A DNA stretch of 64,000 bases from NCBI RefSeq assembly GCF_002115805.1, contig NZ_JFKC01000004.1, forward strand, positions 124,001-188,000. Direction: 5' to 3'. Within the stretch, counting starts at the first letter, position 1; the number at the start of each line of letters is the position of its first letter. Below the pieces are notes generated by a model that was not told the DNA's origin, made no database searches, and worked only from the letters and a program-made list of their open reading frames with translations. The translations under genes were made by a program, and so were the position numbers. Below, piece by piece: positions 19,165 through 26,591 of this stretch. Origin of the DNA: Marivita geojedonensis (GTDB lineage: Bacteria > Pseudomonadota > Alphaproteobacteria > Rhodobacterales > Rhodobacteraceae).

Positions 19165-19707
19165 ATGACTCCGCAAGAAGAGGTCGAAAACCTCATTGCG
19201 CGTGTGGCGATGGGTGACCGGACCGCCTTCGCGCAGTTGTATGATCGGACTTCGGCGAAACTATTCGGTGTGTGCCTGCGTGTCTTGGAAGATCGCGCAG
19301 AAGCCGAGGAGGTGTTGCAGGAGGTATTCGTGACGGTGTGGAACAAGGCGGACATGTACCGGGTGAACGGCTATTCCCCGATGACGTGGCTCATCACAAT
19401 CACCCGCAACCGGGCGGTGGACCGGCGCCGCGCGCTCAGGCAGCCTCCGGCACCGATCGAAACTGCGGATCTCATGCCTGACGATAAACCAGGGCCGGAG
19501 GCGTCGGCCATTGCTGCCTCGGATGCCCGCCTGATCCGTGCCTGTCTGGACGAACTGCCGCGCGCCCGTGCCCATCTGGTGCGCCGTGCGTATCTGGACG
19601 GCGACAGCTATGCCGATCTGGCCGCCGCGACGGGCGTGAACCTCAACACAATTCGCACATGGCTGCGGCGCAGCCTGATTGCGTTGCGGGAGTGTCTGAG
19701 CCGATGA
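19165..19707 (+). CDS. ECF-type RNA polymerase sigma factor
   Basis: 180-residue sigma-70 family factor with only regions 2 and 4. Region 2: [13 protein letters not shown] then [13 protein letters not shown] and [15 protein letters not shown]. Region 4: [29 protein letters not shown] helix-turn-helix. A GTG at 19162 directly precedes the ATG. It overlaps the anti-sigma gene by 4 bases, so the pair is translationally coupled, as expected for a sigma factor held by its partner until a signal arrives. Confidence 0.95.
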   Translation: MTPQEEVENLIARVAMGDRTAFAQLYDRTSAKLFGVCLRVLEDRAEAEEVLQEVFVTVWNKADMYRVNGYSPMTWLITITRNRAVDRRRALRQPPAPIETADLMPDDKPGPEASAIAASDARLIRACLDELPRARAHLVRRAYLDGDSYADLAAATGVNLNTIRTWLRRSLIALRECLSR

Positions 19708-20417
19708 GTGAGAAAACCACACCGCCGATGGGGCCGGAGGACGGAGATAATCGCGTTCTTGCCGCAGAATATACGTTGGGTCTCTTGCCGGACGAGGAAC
19801 GTGCGGCGTTCGAGGCGCGGCTCGACACGGATCCGGACCTGCGCCGGGAAGTCGTTGCTTGGGAAGAACATCTGGCTTCGCTCATTGAAGAAGAAATTCA
19901 GGAGGTTCAGCCGTCTCCGCAGCTGCGCAAACGTCTGGATGCGCAATTGTTCAAACCTGAAACACCGTCGTTCTGGCAACAGATCTGGCCCTACGGGCTT
20001 GGCGGTGTGGCCGCCGCGCTCGTGCTTTGGATCGCGATCAACACAGGGGTGCTGATCCCCGAAGAAGACGTGCTGCAGGCCGATCTGGTGGCCGAACTTG
20101 TGCCGACCGCCGAAGGGGCCGGGCTTGAATTGCGGGCAAATATCGACAGCGCGCGCGGTGCGGTTCAGGTTCTGCGCGCTGCAGGAACGCCGCCCGAGGG
20201 CCGGGTGTTCGAACTCTGGTTGATCGCAGGCAACGCCGCGCCGGTATCGCTTGGCCTGCTGGACGGTGACGAGAGCACGCTGATCGATCTGCCACAGGAA
20301 ATTCTGGACGATCTGCCGGGGGGCGTGCTTGCTGTGTCTGACGAACCGCCGGGCGGATCACCCACCGGAGCACCCACCGGGGCAGTCCGCGCCGCCGGCC
20401 CGCTCACGGCCTCGTGA
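19704..20417 (+). CDS. RskA-like membrane anti-sigma factor
   Basis: 237 residues. The N-terminal anti-sigma domain (about 1-80: L-A-A-E-Y-T-L-G-L-L-P-D-E-E-R) lacks the H-x3-C-x2-C zinc motif. One membrane helix runs from about 92 to 112 (W-P-Y-G-L-G-G-V-A-A-A-L-V-L-W-I). The outer domain matches the RskA C-terminal fold, with V-F-E-L-W-L-I and the G-V-L-A-V-S-D-E-P-x-G-G-S-P-T-G-x-P-T-G-x-V signature. It presumably binds the upstream sigma factor and releases it by regulated proteolysis, as RskA does. Coupled to the sigma gene by an ATGA overlap. Confidence 0.88.
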   Translation: MSEKTTPPMGPEDGDNRVLAAEYTLGLLPDEERAAFEARLDTDPDLRREVVAWEEHLASLIEEEIQEVQPSPQLRKRLDAQLFKPETPSFWQQIWPYGLGGVAAALVLWIAINTGVLIPEEDVLQADLVAELVPTAEGAGLELRANIDSARGAVQVLRAAGTPPEGRVFELWLIAGNAAPVSLGLLDGDESTLIDLPQEILDDLPGGVLAVSDEPPGGSPTGAPTGAVRAAGPLTAS

Positions 20418-20437
20418 CGCTTATGTGATCGGATGCC

Positions 20438-20466
20438 TGAAACGCAGAGGTGTCTGCGACCGTGTC
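20438..20466 (+). promoter_or_regulatory. Candidate ECF-type promoter before the fasciclin gene
   Basis: TGAAAC at 20438-20443 and CGTGTC at 20461-20466, separated by 17 bases, resemble the GAAC / CGTC elements of ECF promoters, 46 bases before the fasciclin start. No matching pair was found in front of the sigma gene, so the assignment is weak. Confidence 0.25.
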
Positions 20467-20511
20467 TTCGTCTGACCCGCACCGAAACCCCGCGGGCAGA
20501 TGGAGGACAAC

Positions 20512-21081
20512 ATGACAATCAAGACACTGATCGCAACACTTGTGGCGGCAACCGCGCTTGGCGGCTTGGCGCAGGCAGAAAGCCACGCCGGAACCGACAA
20601 TCCGATGGTGGGAGGAGCGGCGATGTTTCCCGATCAAACCATCGTGGAAAACGCGGTGAATTCGGCCGACCACACCACATTGGTTGCGGCCGTCAAGGCT
20701 GCCGGTTTGGTGGATACGCTGAACAGTGCCGGACCGTTCACCGTATTCGCGCCAACCAACGCGGCCTTCGACCGGATTTCCGACGACTCGCTGAACGCGC
20801 TGTTGCAACCTGAAGCAAAGGCGCAGCTGACGCAGATTCTGACCTGCCATGTCGTCGCTGCCAACGCGATGTCGGATGCCATCGCTGGTATGATCATGGA
20901 TGACGGCGGGATGCACTCGGTCGAAACAGTCGGCGGCTGCACGCTTCAGGCCAGGATGGACGGGTCCGAAATCACACTCACGGACGAAAACGGTCGCGAG
21001 GCCACGGTCACGATTGCTGACGTCAGGCAATCGAACGGCGTGATCCACGTGATCGACCGCGTGCTTTTGCCGGCTCAGTGA
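20512..21081 (+). CDS. Exported fasciclin-domain protein
   Basis: 189 residues with a Sec signal peptide (about 1-22, ending L-A-Q-A) and one FAS1 domain. The two conserved FAS1 boxes are visible: F-T-V-F-A-P-T-N-A-A-F-D (H1) and N-G-V-I-H-V-I-D-R-V-L-L-P (H2). Such proteins are periplasmic or surface adhesion modules. The ATG at 20512 follows GGAGG at 20502-20506. In many alphaproteobacteria, fasciclin genes sit next to an ECF sigma/anti-sigma pair and belong to its regulon; the same is inferred here. Confidence 0.9.
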   Translation: MTIKTLIATLVAATALGGLAQAESHAGTDNPMVGGAAMFPDQTIVENAVNSADHTTLVAAVKAAGLVDTLNSAGPFTVFAPTNAAFDRISDDSLNALLQPEAKAQLTQILTCHVVAANAMSDAIAGMIMDDGGMHSVETVGGCTLQARMDGSEITLTDENGREATVTIADVRQSNGVIHVIDRVLLPAQ

Positions 21082-21194
21082 CCCGAAAATCCCCACCTTC
21101 GGGGAATTGAGATCGCGCAAAAGTGTGTGTCCCGGCCTTGCGTGGACGCGGGCCGGGGCACCATGTTTTCAAGAAGAGTATTGAGGAGGACCCC

Positions 21195-21668
21195 ATGTTG
21201 AGACGTAATTTCATGGCAAGCGCGGCCGCTTTTCTGGGCCTGACCGGAACCGCCCGTCTGTCCGGGGCCGCAGAAGGCAATTTCGAGGTCACGCGTTCAA
21301 AAGCCGAATGGAAGGCGATGCTAACTTCGCTCGAATATCGGGTCATGCGCGAAGAAGGCACGGAACGCGCCTTCACGTCGCCGCTCAATGACGAAAAACG
21401 CGCGGGCATGTTTCACTGCAAAGGCTGCGATCTGCCGCTCTATTCCTCGGAGCACAAGTATGACAGCGGAACAGGCTGGCCGAGTTTCTGGCAGGCACAG
21501 GCAAATGCGATCGGCACCAAGCCGGATCGGTCGCTCTTCATGGTCCGCACGGAATGTCACTGCCGCCGATGTGGCAGTCATCTGGGCCATATCTTCGATG
21601 ACGGACCCGCACCAACGGGCAAACGTCACTGCATCAACGGTGTCAGCCTGAGCTTCCGCGCCGCATAA
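21195..21668 (+). CDS. msrB: Exported peptide-methionine (R)-S-oxide reductase
   Basis: 157 residues. Twin-arginine-like signal peptide at the start (M-L-R-R-N-F-M-A-S-A), then a full MsrB domain: zinc cysteines C-K-G-C and C-H-C-R-R-C, the G-W-P-S-F-W substrate motif, H-L-G-H-I-F-D-D-G and catalytic Cys146 in R-H-C-I-N-G-V-S-L-S-F. It reduces methionine-R-sulfoxide in oxidised proteins. The signal sequence puts it in the periplasm, unlike cytosolic MsrB. A strong GAGGAGGA site at 21183-21190 fixes the start. Likely part of the stress module with the sigma factor upstream. Confidence 0.93.
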   Translation: MLRRNFMASAAAFLGLTGTARLSGAAEGNFEVTRSKAEWKAMLTSLEYRVMREEGTERAFTSPLNDEKRAGMFHCKGCDLPLYSSEHKYDSGTGWPSFWQAQANAIGTKPDRSLFMVRTECHCRRCGSHLGHIFDDGPAPTGKRHCINGVSLSFRAA

Positions 21669-21720
21669 TCGCAATCGGGTCTCTCTAACAGGTGACGATG
21701 GCCGTCCTGCAATGCGGCGG

Positions 21721-22917
21721 TCAGGCGCCGCGTGCCCCCAAACCCAGTTGCATCAGGGTCTTGCGAACGGGCTTGAGCGTGTAGAGCGCATCAAGGCCCT
21801 TCGCCCGAATGTCTCGGAGCGGTTGTGCGCTGAGCATTGACGTGCGGTTCAGAAGCGTGATCCCCGCCACACGCGCGCGAATGTCGGCGATGCGCTGGCG
21901 GTGGTAGGCGTCAAGCATGTGGCGTGAGCCGATGTCGCCGCCTGCCTGTCGCGCCAGATCGCGCAAAGTGCTCAGATCCTTGAGGCTCATGTTTAATCCC
22001 TGCGCTCCGATCGGTGGGACCACATGCGCGGCTTCGGCGACAAGAGCGATGCGCTCGCCGCTCAGACGGTCGGCATGCTGGCTGATAATCGGCCAGATCG
22101 TCCGCCGCGACGCCAGCTTTAACGGGCCAAAGAGGCCGCAGGAGCGGGTTGTCATTTCGGCTTCGAATGCCTCGGGATCAAGCGCCATAAGCGCTTCGGC
22201 TTTCGGGCCTTCTTCCATCCAGACGATTGCAGAGGACGGCGTCCCGTCGAGATCGGGCAGGGGCACGAAGGTAAACGGTCCGCCTGTTCGGTGAATTTCG
22301 GTCGACACATTGTTATGCGGGATCGGATGGGTCACGGCAAAGGCCAGCGCCTTCTGACCGAACCGCGTGGTCTGCACCTCGATTCCGGCCGCTTTGCGCA
22401 TCGGTGAGTTCCGCCCGTCAGCGGCAACCACCAGCCTGCATCGCACCTTGGTGCCGTCACTCAGGCCAACGCGGGCCTCCGCCTCGCGGGTGAACAGCGA
22501 AGTTGTCCCTACGCCGGCACGGAAGGTTACCGTTTCAAGACTCTCCAGATGAGCAAGAAACTCGCGTCGCAACAGCCAGTTCGGCAGGTTCCAGCCAAAT
22601 GGCTCATCGGAAATGTCCGAGGCGTTGAACTCTTTTGTGACGCGGGGCTCAGGCACCTCGCCGCCTGCATCCACGATGCGCATGATCTGAAGCGGCATCG
22701 CATGGTCGGACAGTCGCGCCCAAAGACCGATCTCATCAAGAAAGGCTTGCGCCGGTTGCAGGAACGCGGTGGTGCGCAGGTCGGCACCGACAGCATCGCG
22801 TTCTGTCACCGGCGGGGCCGGGTCGAGGCACAGTACCGAGTAACCGTCTGCCCCGAATGCCGCCGCAGCGGCCAGCCCGGCGATGCCGCCTCCAGATACA
22901 ACGATGTCGTGATCCAT
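21721..22917 (-). CDS. UbiH/UbiF-family FAD-dependent hydroxylase
   Basis: 398-residue flavin monooxygenase. Rossmann fingerprint V-V-S-G-G-G-I-A-G-L-A at the N-terminus, R-R-E-F-L-A-H-L, the A-A-D-G-R-N-S motif at mid-protein, and the second FAD motif as E-A-A-H-V-V-P-P-I-G-A-Q-G-L-N-M-S-L-K-D. This is the pattern of ubiquinone ring hydroxylases (UbiH, UbiF, VisC). The ring position cannot be assigned. Convergent with msrB; 52 bases separate the stops. Confidence 0.85.
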   Translation of the reverse strand: MDHDIVVSGGGIAGLAAAAAFGADGYSVLCLDPAPPVTERDAVGADLRTTAFLQPAQAFLDEIGLWARLSDHAMPLQIMRIVDAGGEVPEPRVTKEFNASDISDEPFGWNLPNWLLRREFLAHLESLETVTFRAGVGTTSLFTREAEARVGLSDGTKVRCRLVVAADGRNSPMRKAAGIEVQTTRFGQKALAFAVTHPIPHNNVSTEIHRTGGPFTFVPLPDLDGTPSSAIVWMEEGPKAEALMALDPEAFEAEMTTRSCGLFGPLKLASRRTIWPIISQHADRLSGERIALVAEAAHVVPPIGAQGLNMSLKDLSTLRDLARQAGGDIGSRHMLDAYHRQRIADIRARVAGITLLNRTSMLSAQPLRDIRAKGLDALYTLKPVRKTLMQLGLGARGA

Positions 22918-22996
22918 GACCTGGCCTTTCGCAGCAGTCCCTTGGCCGAACAGTATAGCGCACCGCCGGAAAGCGCGATGCGTCAGGGCGACCCCG

Positions 22997-23242
22997 TTAC
23001 TTGCCGACTGTGATGAGGATCAGCAGCACCATCACCACCGGCACCATGGCCAGCGCCGTCATGCTGAGCGCAACGATACCCCATTGCATCACGGCCAGAA
23101 CAAGCAGGGTTAGCAGGATCACGAGCAGGTAGTAGATCGTGTCGGGTCCGCCCTCTTTCAGATCGCGGGCGATCCAGCCGATCACTGGAACTGAAAAGAA
23201 GGCGCTCTGGCGGCGCGACAACATGGGTTCGGAAACAGACAT
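22997..23242 (-). CDS. Small membrane protein of unknown function
   Basis: 81 residues. A cytoplasmic N-terminus with F-F-S-V-P-V-I-G-W-I-A-R-D-L is followed by two strong hydrophobic helices (about 38-56 and 59-78) and a short Lys end. No recognised domain. Its start at 23242 is 87 bases from the HAD gene's stop (23329), so it may be co-transcribed with it. Homologues of this kind occur in Rhodobacteraceae, but no role is known to me. Confidence 0.6.
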   Translation of the reverse strand: MSVSEPMLSRRQSAFFSVPVIGWIARDLKEGGPDTIYYLLVILLTLLVLAVMQWGIVALSMTALAMVPVVMVLLILITVGK

Positions 23243-23328
23243 TTGGGATTCCTCTTTTATCTCCGCCAGAGATAGGAGGCCGGATCGCCAGCAACACTGC
23301 CAAATTGCCGCAACGCGGCAGATGGTGG

Positions 23329-23973
23329 TCAGGTCAGCCGTGCGAGGAATTCACGGAGGTCTGTCGTATGGTGGTGGATGTGATCCGCCTCGACGGAATC
23401 GGGAGCCACGTGGACGGTCCGCATACCCATCTGGTGTGGTGCGGCAAGGTTGCGGGGGTCGTCCTCGAACATCGCCGCTGTCCTGGTGTCGGTGCCGTCG
23501 CGCCCGAAAACGGTTTCGAAGGCAGAGCGCTCGGGCTTGGGGCGGAAATCCGCGTGTTCGACGCCATAGACCGCATCGAAAATACCATCCAATCCGCGCG
23601 CTTTCAGCACGTTGCGGGCATAGGGTTCAGACCCGTTCGTATAGACGATCTTCCGTCCCGGAAGCCCCCGGATCAATTCTGCGAGGTAGGGGTCTTCGGA
23701 AAGCACGGAGAAGTCGATGTCGTGCACCTCGTGCAGATAGGGGGCCGGGTCGACGTCATGTTCGCGCATCAACCCTGCGAGCGTTGTCCCATACGTCTTC
23801 CAGTAATCCACGCGCAGCGCGTTGGCGCGGTCGCGGTCGACGCCAAGTGCATCCATGACGAATTGCGTCATCCGGACTTCGATCTGGTCGAACAGACGGA
23901 CAGCGGGCGAATAAAGCGTGTTGTCGAGGTCAAAGACCCAGTGACGGACGTGGTCGAATGCGCGTTTTACCAT
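23329..23973 (-). CDS. HAD-superfamily pyrimidine 5'-nucleotidase
   Basis: 214 residues. HAD motif I is F-D-L-D-N-T-L-Y, motif II V-Y-T-N-G-S, motif III K-P, and motif IV F-E-D-D-P-R-N-L. The D-N-T-L-Y-S-P motif and N-L-x-x-P-H-x-x-G-M-x-T-V ending fit the SDT1/pyrimidine nucleotidase branch, which dephosphorylates nucleoside monophosphates. The open frame extends upstream to 24366, but the homologous part begins at the ATG at 23973. Divergent from the GntR gene at 24076. Confidence 0.85.
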   Translation of the reverse strand: MVKRAFDHVRHWVFDLDNTLYSPAVRLFDQIEVRMTQFVMDALGVDRDRANALRVDYWKTYGTTLAGLMREHDVDPAPYLHEVHDIDFSVLSEDPYLAELIRGLPGRKIVYTNGSEPYARNVLKARGLDGIFDAVYGVEHADFRPKPERSAFETVFGRDGTDTRTAAMFEDDPRNLAAPHQMGMRTVHVAPDSVEADHIHHHTTDLREFLARLT

Positions 23974-24075
23974 GATCAAGAACCTAAGCGCGGCCGAGGG
24001 GCGCGGCAATGGCCCCGCTTGCTTCTTTTGTCGTCCCGGCGCTATCGTGCGCCAAGTCGAAGAAGGAAGCGCGTA

Positions 24076-24726
24076 GTGAAAGATGCAAAACCCCCGCAGA
24101 AGGACGCGTATTCCTCGATCCTCGAAGCCATCGATGTGGGGATTTACCGCCCCGGCGACCGATTGGTGGAAAGCGATCTGGCTGAACGTTTCGGCATGTC
24201 TCGCACTCCGATCCGCGAAGCGTTGCAGCGGTTGGAAACCCAGTCGCTTCTGACACGCGACGGTCGATCGCTGATCGTGGCCTCCCTCGACCACAACCAG
24301 ATGGCAGAGCTCTATGTTGTGCGGACAGAGCTTGAGGGGCTGGCCGCCCGGCTGGCCGCGCGGCATGCCACCGAGGAAGAGGTGCAGGTGCTGCAGGACA
24401 TGGTCGACGATGACCGCGCGCTATTGGATGACCCGTCGGCGCTGGCGCGGGCCAACCGACGCTTCCACAAGCAGATCCATCTCGCCTCGCACAACCGGTT
24501 TCTTGTGCAGCAGCTGGACCTTGTTCACCGTTCCATGGCGCTGATGGCGACCACGTCGCTTGCGGCGCAGGGGCGCGGGGAAATTGCTCTGGCAGAGCAT
24601 CAGGCGATTGTCGATGCGATCACCCAGCGCGACGAGGACGCGGCCTACAAAGCTCTCCGAGATCATATCTCCGTGGCGTTCGTGACCCGTCTGAAGCTCG
24701 ATTCCCAGGCCAAGGATCAGCTCTGA
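24076..24726 (+). CDS. GntR-family regulator with FCD domain
   Basis: 216 residues. The winged helix is at about 8-70 (Y-R-P-G-D-R-L-V-E-S-D-L-A-E-R-F-G-M-S-R-T-P-I-R-E-A-L), followed by an all-helical FCD effector domain with the metal-binding Asp and His pattern (N-R-R-F-H-K, A-E-H-Q-A-I-V-D-A-I). The start is a GTG with AAGGAAG at 24063-24069. It is divergent from the HAD phosphatase and its 3' end overlaps the convergent glycosyltransferase gene by 10 bases. Ligand unknown. Confidence 0.88.
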   Translation: MKDAKPPQKDAYSSILEAIDVGIYRPGDRLVESDLAERFGMSRTPIREALQRLETQSLLTRDGRSLIVASLDHNQMAELYVVRTELEGLAARLAARHATEEEVQVLQDMVDDDRALLDDPSALARANRRFHKQIHLASHNRFLVQQLDLVHRSMALMATTSLAAQGRGEIALAEHQAIVDAITQRDEDAAYKALRDHISVAFVTRLKLDSQAKDQL

Positions 24727-26525
24727 CGCCGGGTGATGTGGATGTCGCCACCGATCACATCCGGTTCTGAAATCCCGTGCTGCGTCTTGTCCCAGTAGAA
24801 CGGTTTGAAGATCAGCTCGGACCAGGCTTTGTAGACGGCGAAGACCCCCATCGGGAAATAGAAAAACATCATTGGCACCCACTGCATGAGCTTTTCATGC
24901 TGCGTGCGCCCAACGGCGACGAACCCGATCAGCAGAGTGATCAGTTCGGCGCAAAGAAAAAGGGCCAGAAGGCCCTTTGTCCATTCCGCCGGGAAAGCGT
25001 CGAGAAACGGCGTCGAAAACCCAAAGCAGACCAACCAGAAGGACCACAGCGCAGGGGCGAGGGTGAATTGCAGGATGGTCGTCAGAAAAAAGAACTGAAA
25101 TCCGAGATATTTGCGAAACCCGATCTCTTTCAGAAGCCTGAAGGGCCGCCGCATATGAACCAGATAGGTCACGATATAGCCTTTGAGCCAGCGTGACCGC
25201 TGTCTGATCCACGGGATGAACCTGTTATTGGCCTCTTCCCGCGTGACCGTCGGGATCAGGATGGTGCGATATCCGAACCGGGCCAGACGGATACCGAGGT
25301 CGGCATCTTCGGTCACGTTGTGCGCGTCCCAGCCGCCCACATGTTTCAGCGCTGCGCGTCTGAGGTAAACCGTTGTCCCACCCAGCGGAATCGGGAAGCC
25401 AAGGCGCGCCGCACCGGCCAGCACCACCCGGAACCATGTCGCGTATTCAATGGTAAAGCATCGCGCGATCCAGTTGGATTTCGTGTTGTAGAAATCAAGG
25501 ATGCCCTGAACGCAGGCCACCTCCGGCGGTGCCAGGTGAAAGGCTTCGACAACACGCTCGATCTGATCTGTCGCGGGCGCGTCTTCGGCATCGAGGACAC
25601 CGATGATGTCGCCGCGGGTGTGTCCGAGGGCGTAGTTCAATGCGCGGGGTTTCGTCTTGAGCGCGCCATCGGGCACGCGCACCACGCGCATCCACGCAGG
25701 CAGTGAGACTGCTTCGATCATCTGGCGGGTTTGATCATCCTTCTCTTCAAGGATGAGAACCACGTCGAGGAGGGATTTGGGATAGCTCAGGCGGGACAGC
25801 CTCTGCACCAACTCGTGGGCAATCGCAGCCTCCCGGAAAAGCGGTACCATGAGACTGACAACAGGTTTTTCGGAAAGCGGTACGTGAACGGGTTTGTCCG
25901 GCGGTTTCTTGTAGCCGGCAAAGAAGACGCCGATCTTGAAGATCTGGCTGGAGAGCAGGTTGACGACCGCGACAGCGGTGATCCCGGCAAAGAACGCGTT
26001 CGGAAAGTAGAAGATCAGCGCAAGGCTGATTCCGAAAAACAATGAGGCCAGGATGCCCTGCGACAACGTCAGTTTGTTGATGTCGCGGCAGCTGTAGTCA
26101 TCGGCCACAAGCTGTTCTGCCCGGTCGGAAAGGTAATCGCCATGCCGGTCGGTCACGATGCGGATCAGATCATCCTCTGCCACATCGGCAAACAGAATTG
26201 GGCCCACCGCATGCTCCAGCATGTCCCGCAACTGCGTCCGGTCCCGGTCGGGAACCGCGCCGATGAGGATGGCATCGCCCATGCGATCCCAGGGCAGAAC
26301 CCGGTGTTCAAGACAGAATTCCGGGGGCAGCAGGGCATCCAGTGCCAGGTCCGGTGGATGAGTGACCGGATCGAGTCGTCGGTGCCGGGTGGCCAGCGCG
26401 CGCGCGTTCCGCAGGACGCTTGCCGCGAGATCGTCACGCGGTGCGGTTCTTGCGGCACCAAAGCTGCGCTGCGACGGCATCAGCAGCAGCGGTGTATCTG
26501 CGACCCTATCCTTATGTAATGGCAT
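24717..26525 (-). CDS. Membrane glycosyltransferase family 2 with N-terminal MshEN-like domain
   Basis: 602 residues. Residues about 45-125 resemble a type II secretion E / MshEN N-terminal domain. Two membrane helices (about 155-200) precede a GT2 domain with D-A-E-D (D-x-D type), T-E-D-A-D-L-G and Q-R-S-R-W-L-K-G (the Q-x-x-R-W motif of processive synthases), then four or so C-terminal helices. This layout fits a cellulose or poly-GlcNAc synthase relative that makes an exported polysaccharide. MshEN domains can bind cyclic di-GMP in other proteins; whether this one does is not shown. A CtrA-type site and a start-proximal hairpin lie upstream. Confidence 0.85.
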   Translation of the reverse strand: MPLHKDRVADTPLLLMPSQRSFGAARTAPRDDLAASVLRNARALATRHRRLDPVTHPPDLALDALLPPEFCLEHRVLPWDRMGDAILIGAVPDRDRTQLRDMLEHAVGPILFADVAEDDLIRIVTDRHGDYLSDRAEQLVADDYSCRDINKLTLSQGILASLFFGISLALIFYFPNAFFAGITAVAVVNLLSSQIFKIGVFFAGYKKPPDKPVHVPLSEKPVVSLMVPLFREAAIAHELVQRLSRLSYPKSLLDVVLILEEKDDQTRQMIEAVSLPAWMRVVRVPDGALKTKPRALNYALGHTRGDIIGVLDAEDAPATDQIERVVEAFHLAPPEVACVQGILDFYNTKSNWIARCFTIEYATWFRVVLAGAARLGFPIPLGGTTVYLRRAALKHVGGWDAHNVTEDADLGIRLARFGYRTILIPTVTREEANNRFIPWIRQRSRWLKGYIVTYLVHMRRPFRLLKEIGFRKYLGFQFFFLTTILQFTLAPALWSFWLVCFGFSTPFLDAFPAEWTKGLLALFLCAELITLLIGFVAVGRTQHEKLMQWVPMMFFYFPMGVFAVYKAWSELIFKPFYWDKTQHGISEPDVIGGDIHITRRQS

Positions 26526-26526
26526 C

Positions 26527-26553
26527 TGACCCCCGGAGCATCTCCGCGGGTCA
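26527..26553 (-). promoter_or_regulatory. Hairpin directly before the glycosyltransferase start
   Basis: TGACCC-C-CGGAG at 26527-26538 pairs with CTCCG-C-GGGTCA at 26542-26553 (11 pairs, one C-C mismatch, CAT loop). On the minus strand it ends one base before the ATG, so it covers the only possible ribosome site. It may also mark the 3' end of carA, but no U-run is present. Confidence 0.55.
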
Positions 26554-26569
26554 GCTAAACGTTAAACGG

Positions 26570-26584
26570 TTAAGCGGTCGTTAA
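26570..26584. promoter_or_regulatory. CtrA-type binding site TTAA-N7-TTAA
   Basis: TTAA at 26570-26573 and TTAA at 26581-26584 with exactly seven bases between. A further TTAA lies at 26562-26565. It is 45-59 bases upstream of the glycosyltransferase start. The consensus match is exact; function is inferred from the known CtrA motif in alphaproteobacteria. Confidence 0.55.
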
Positions 26585-26591
26585 CGCGCGA

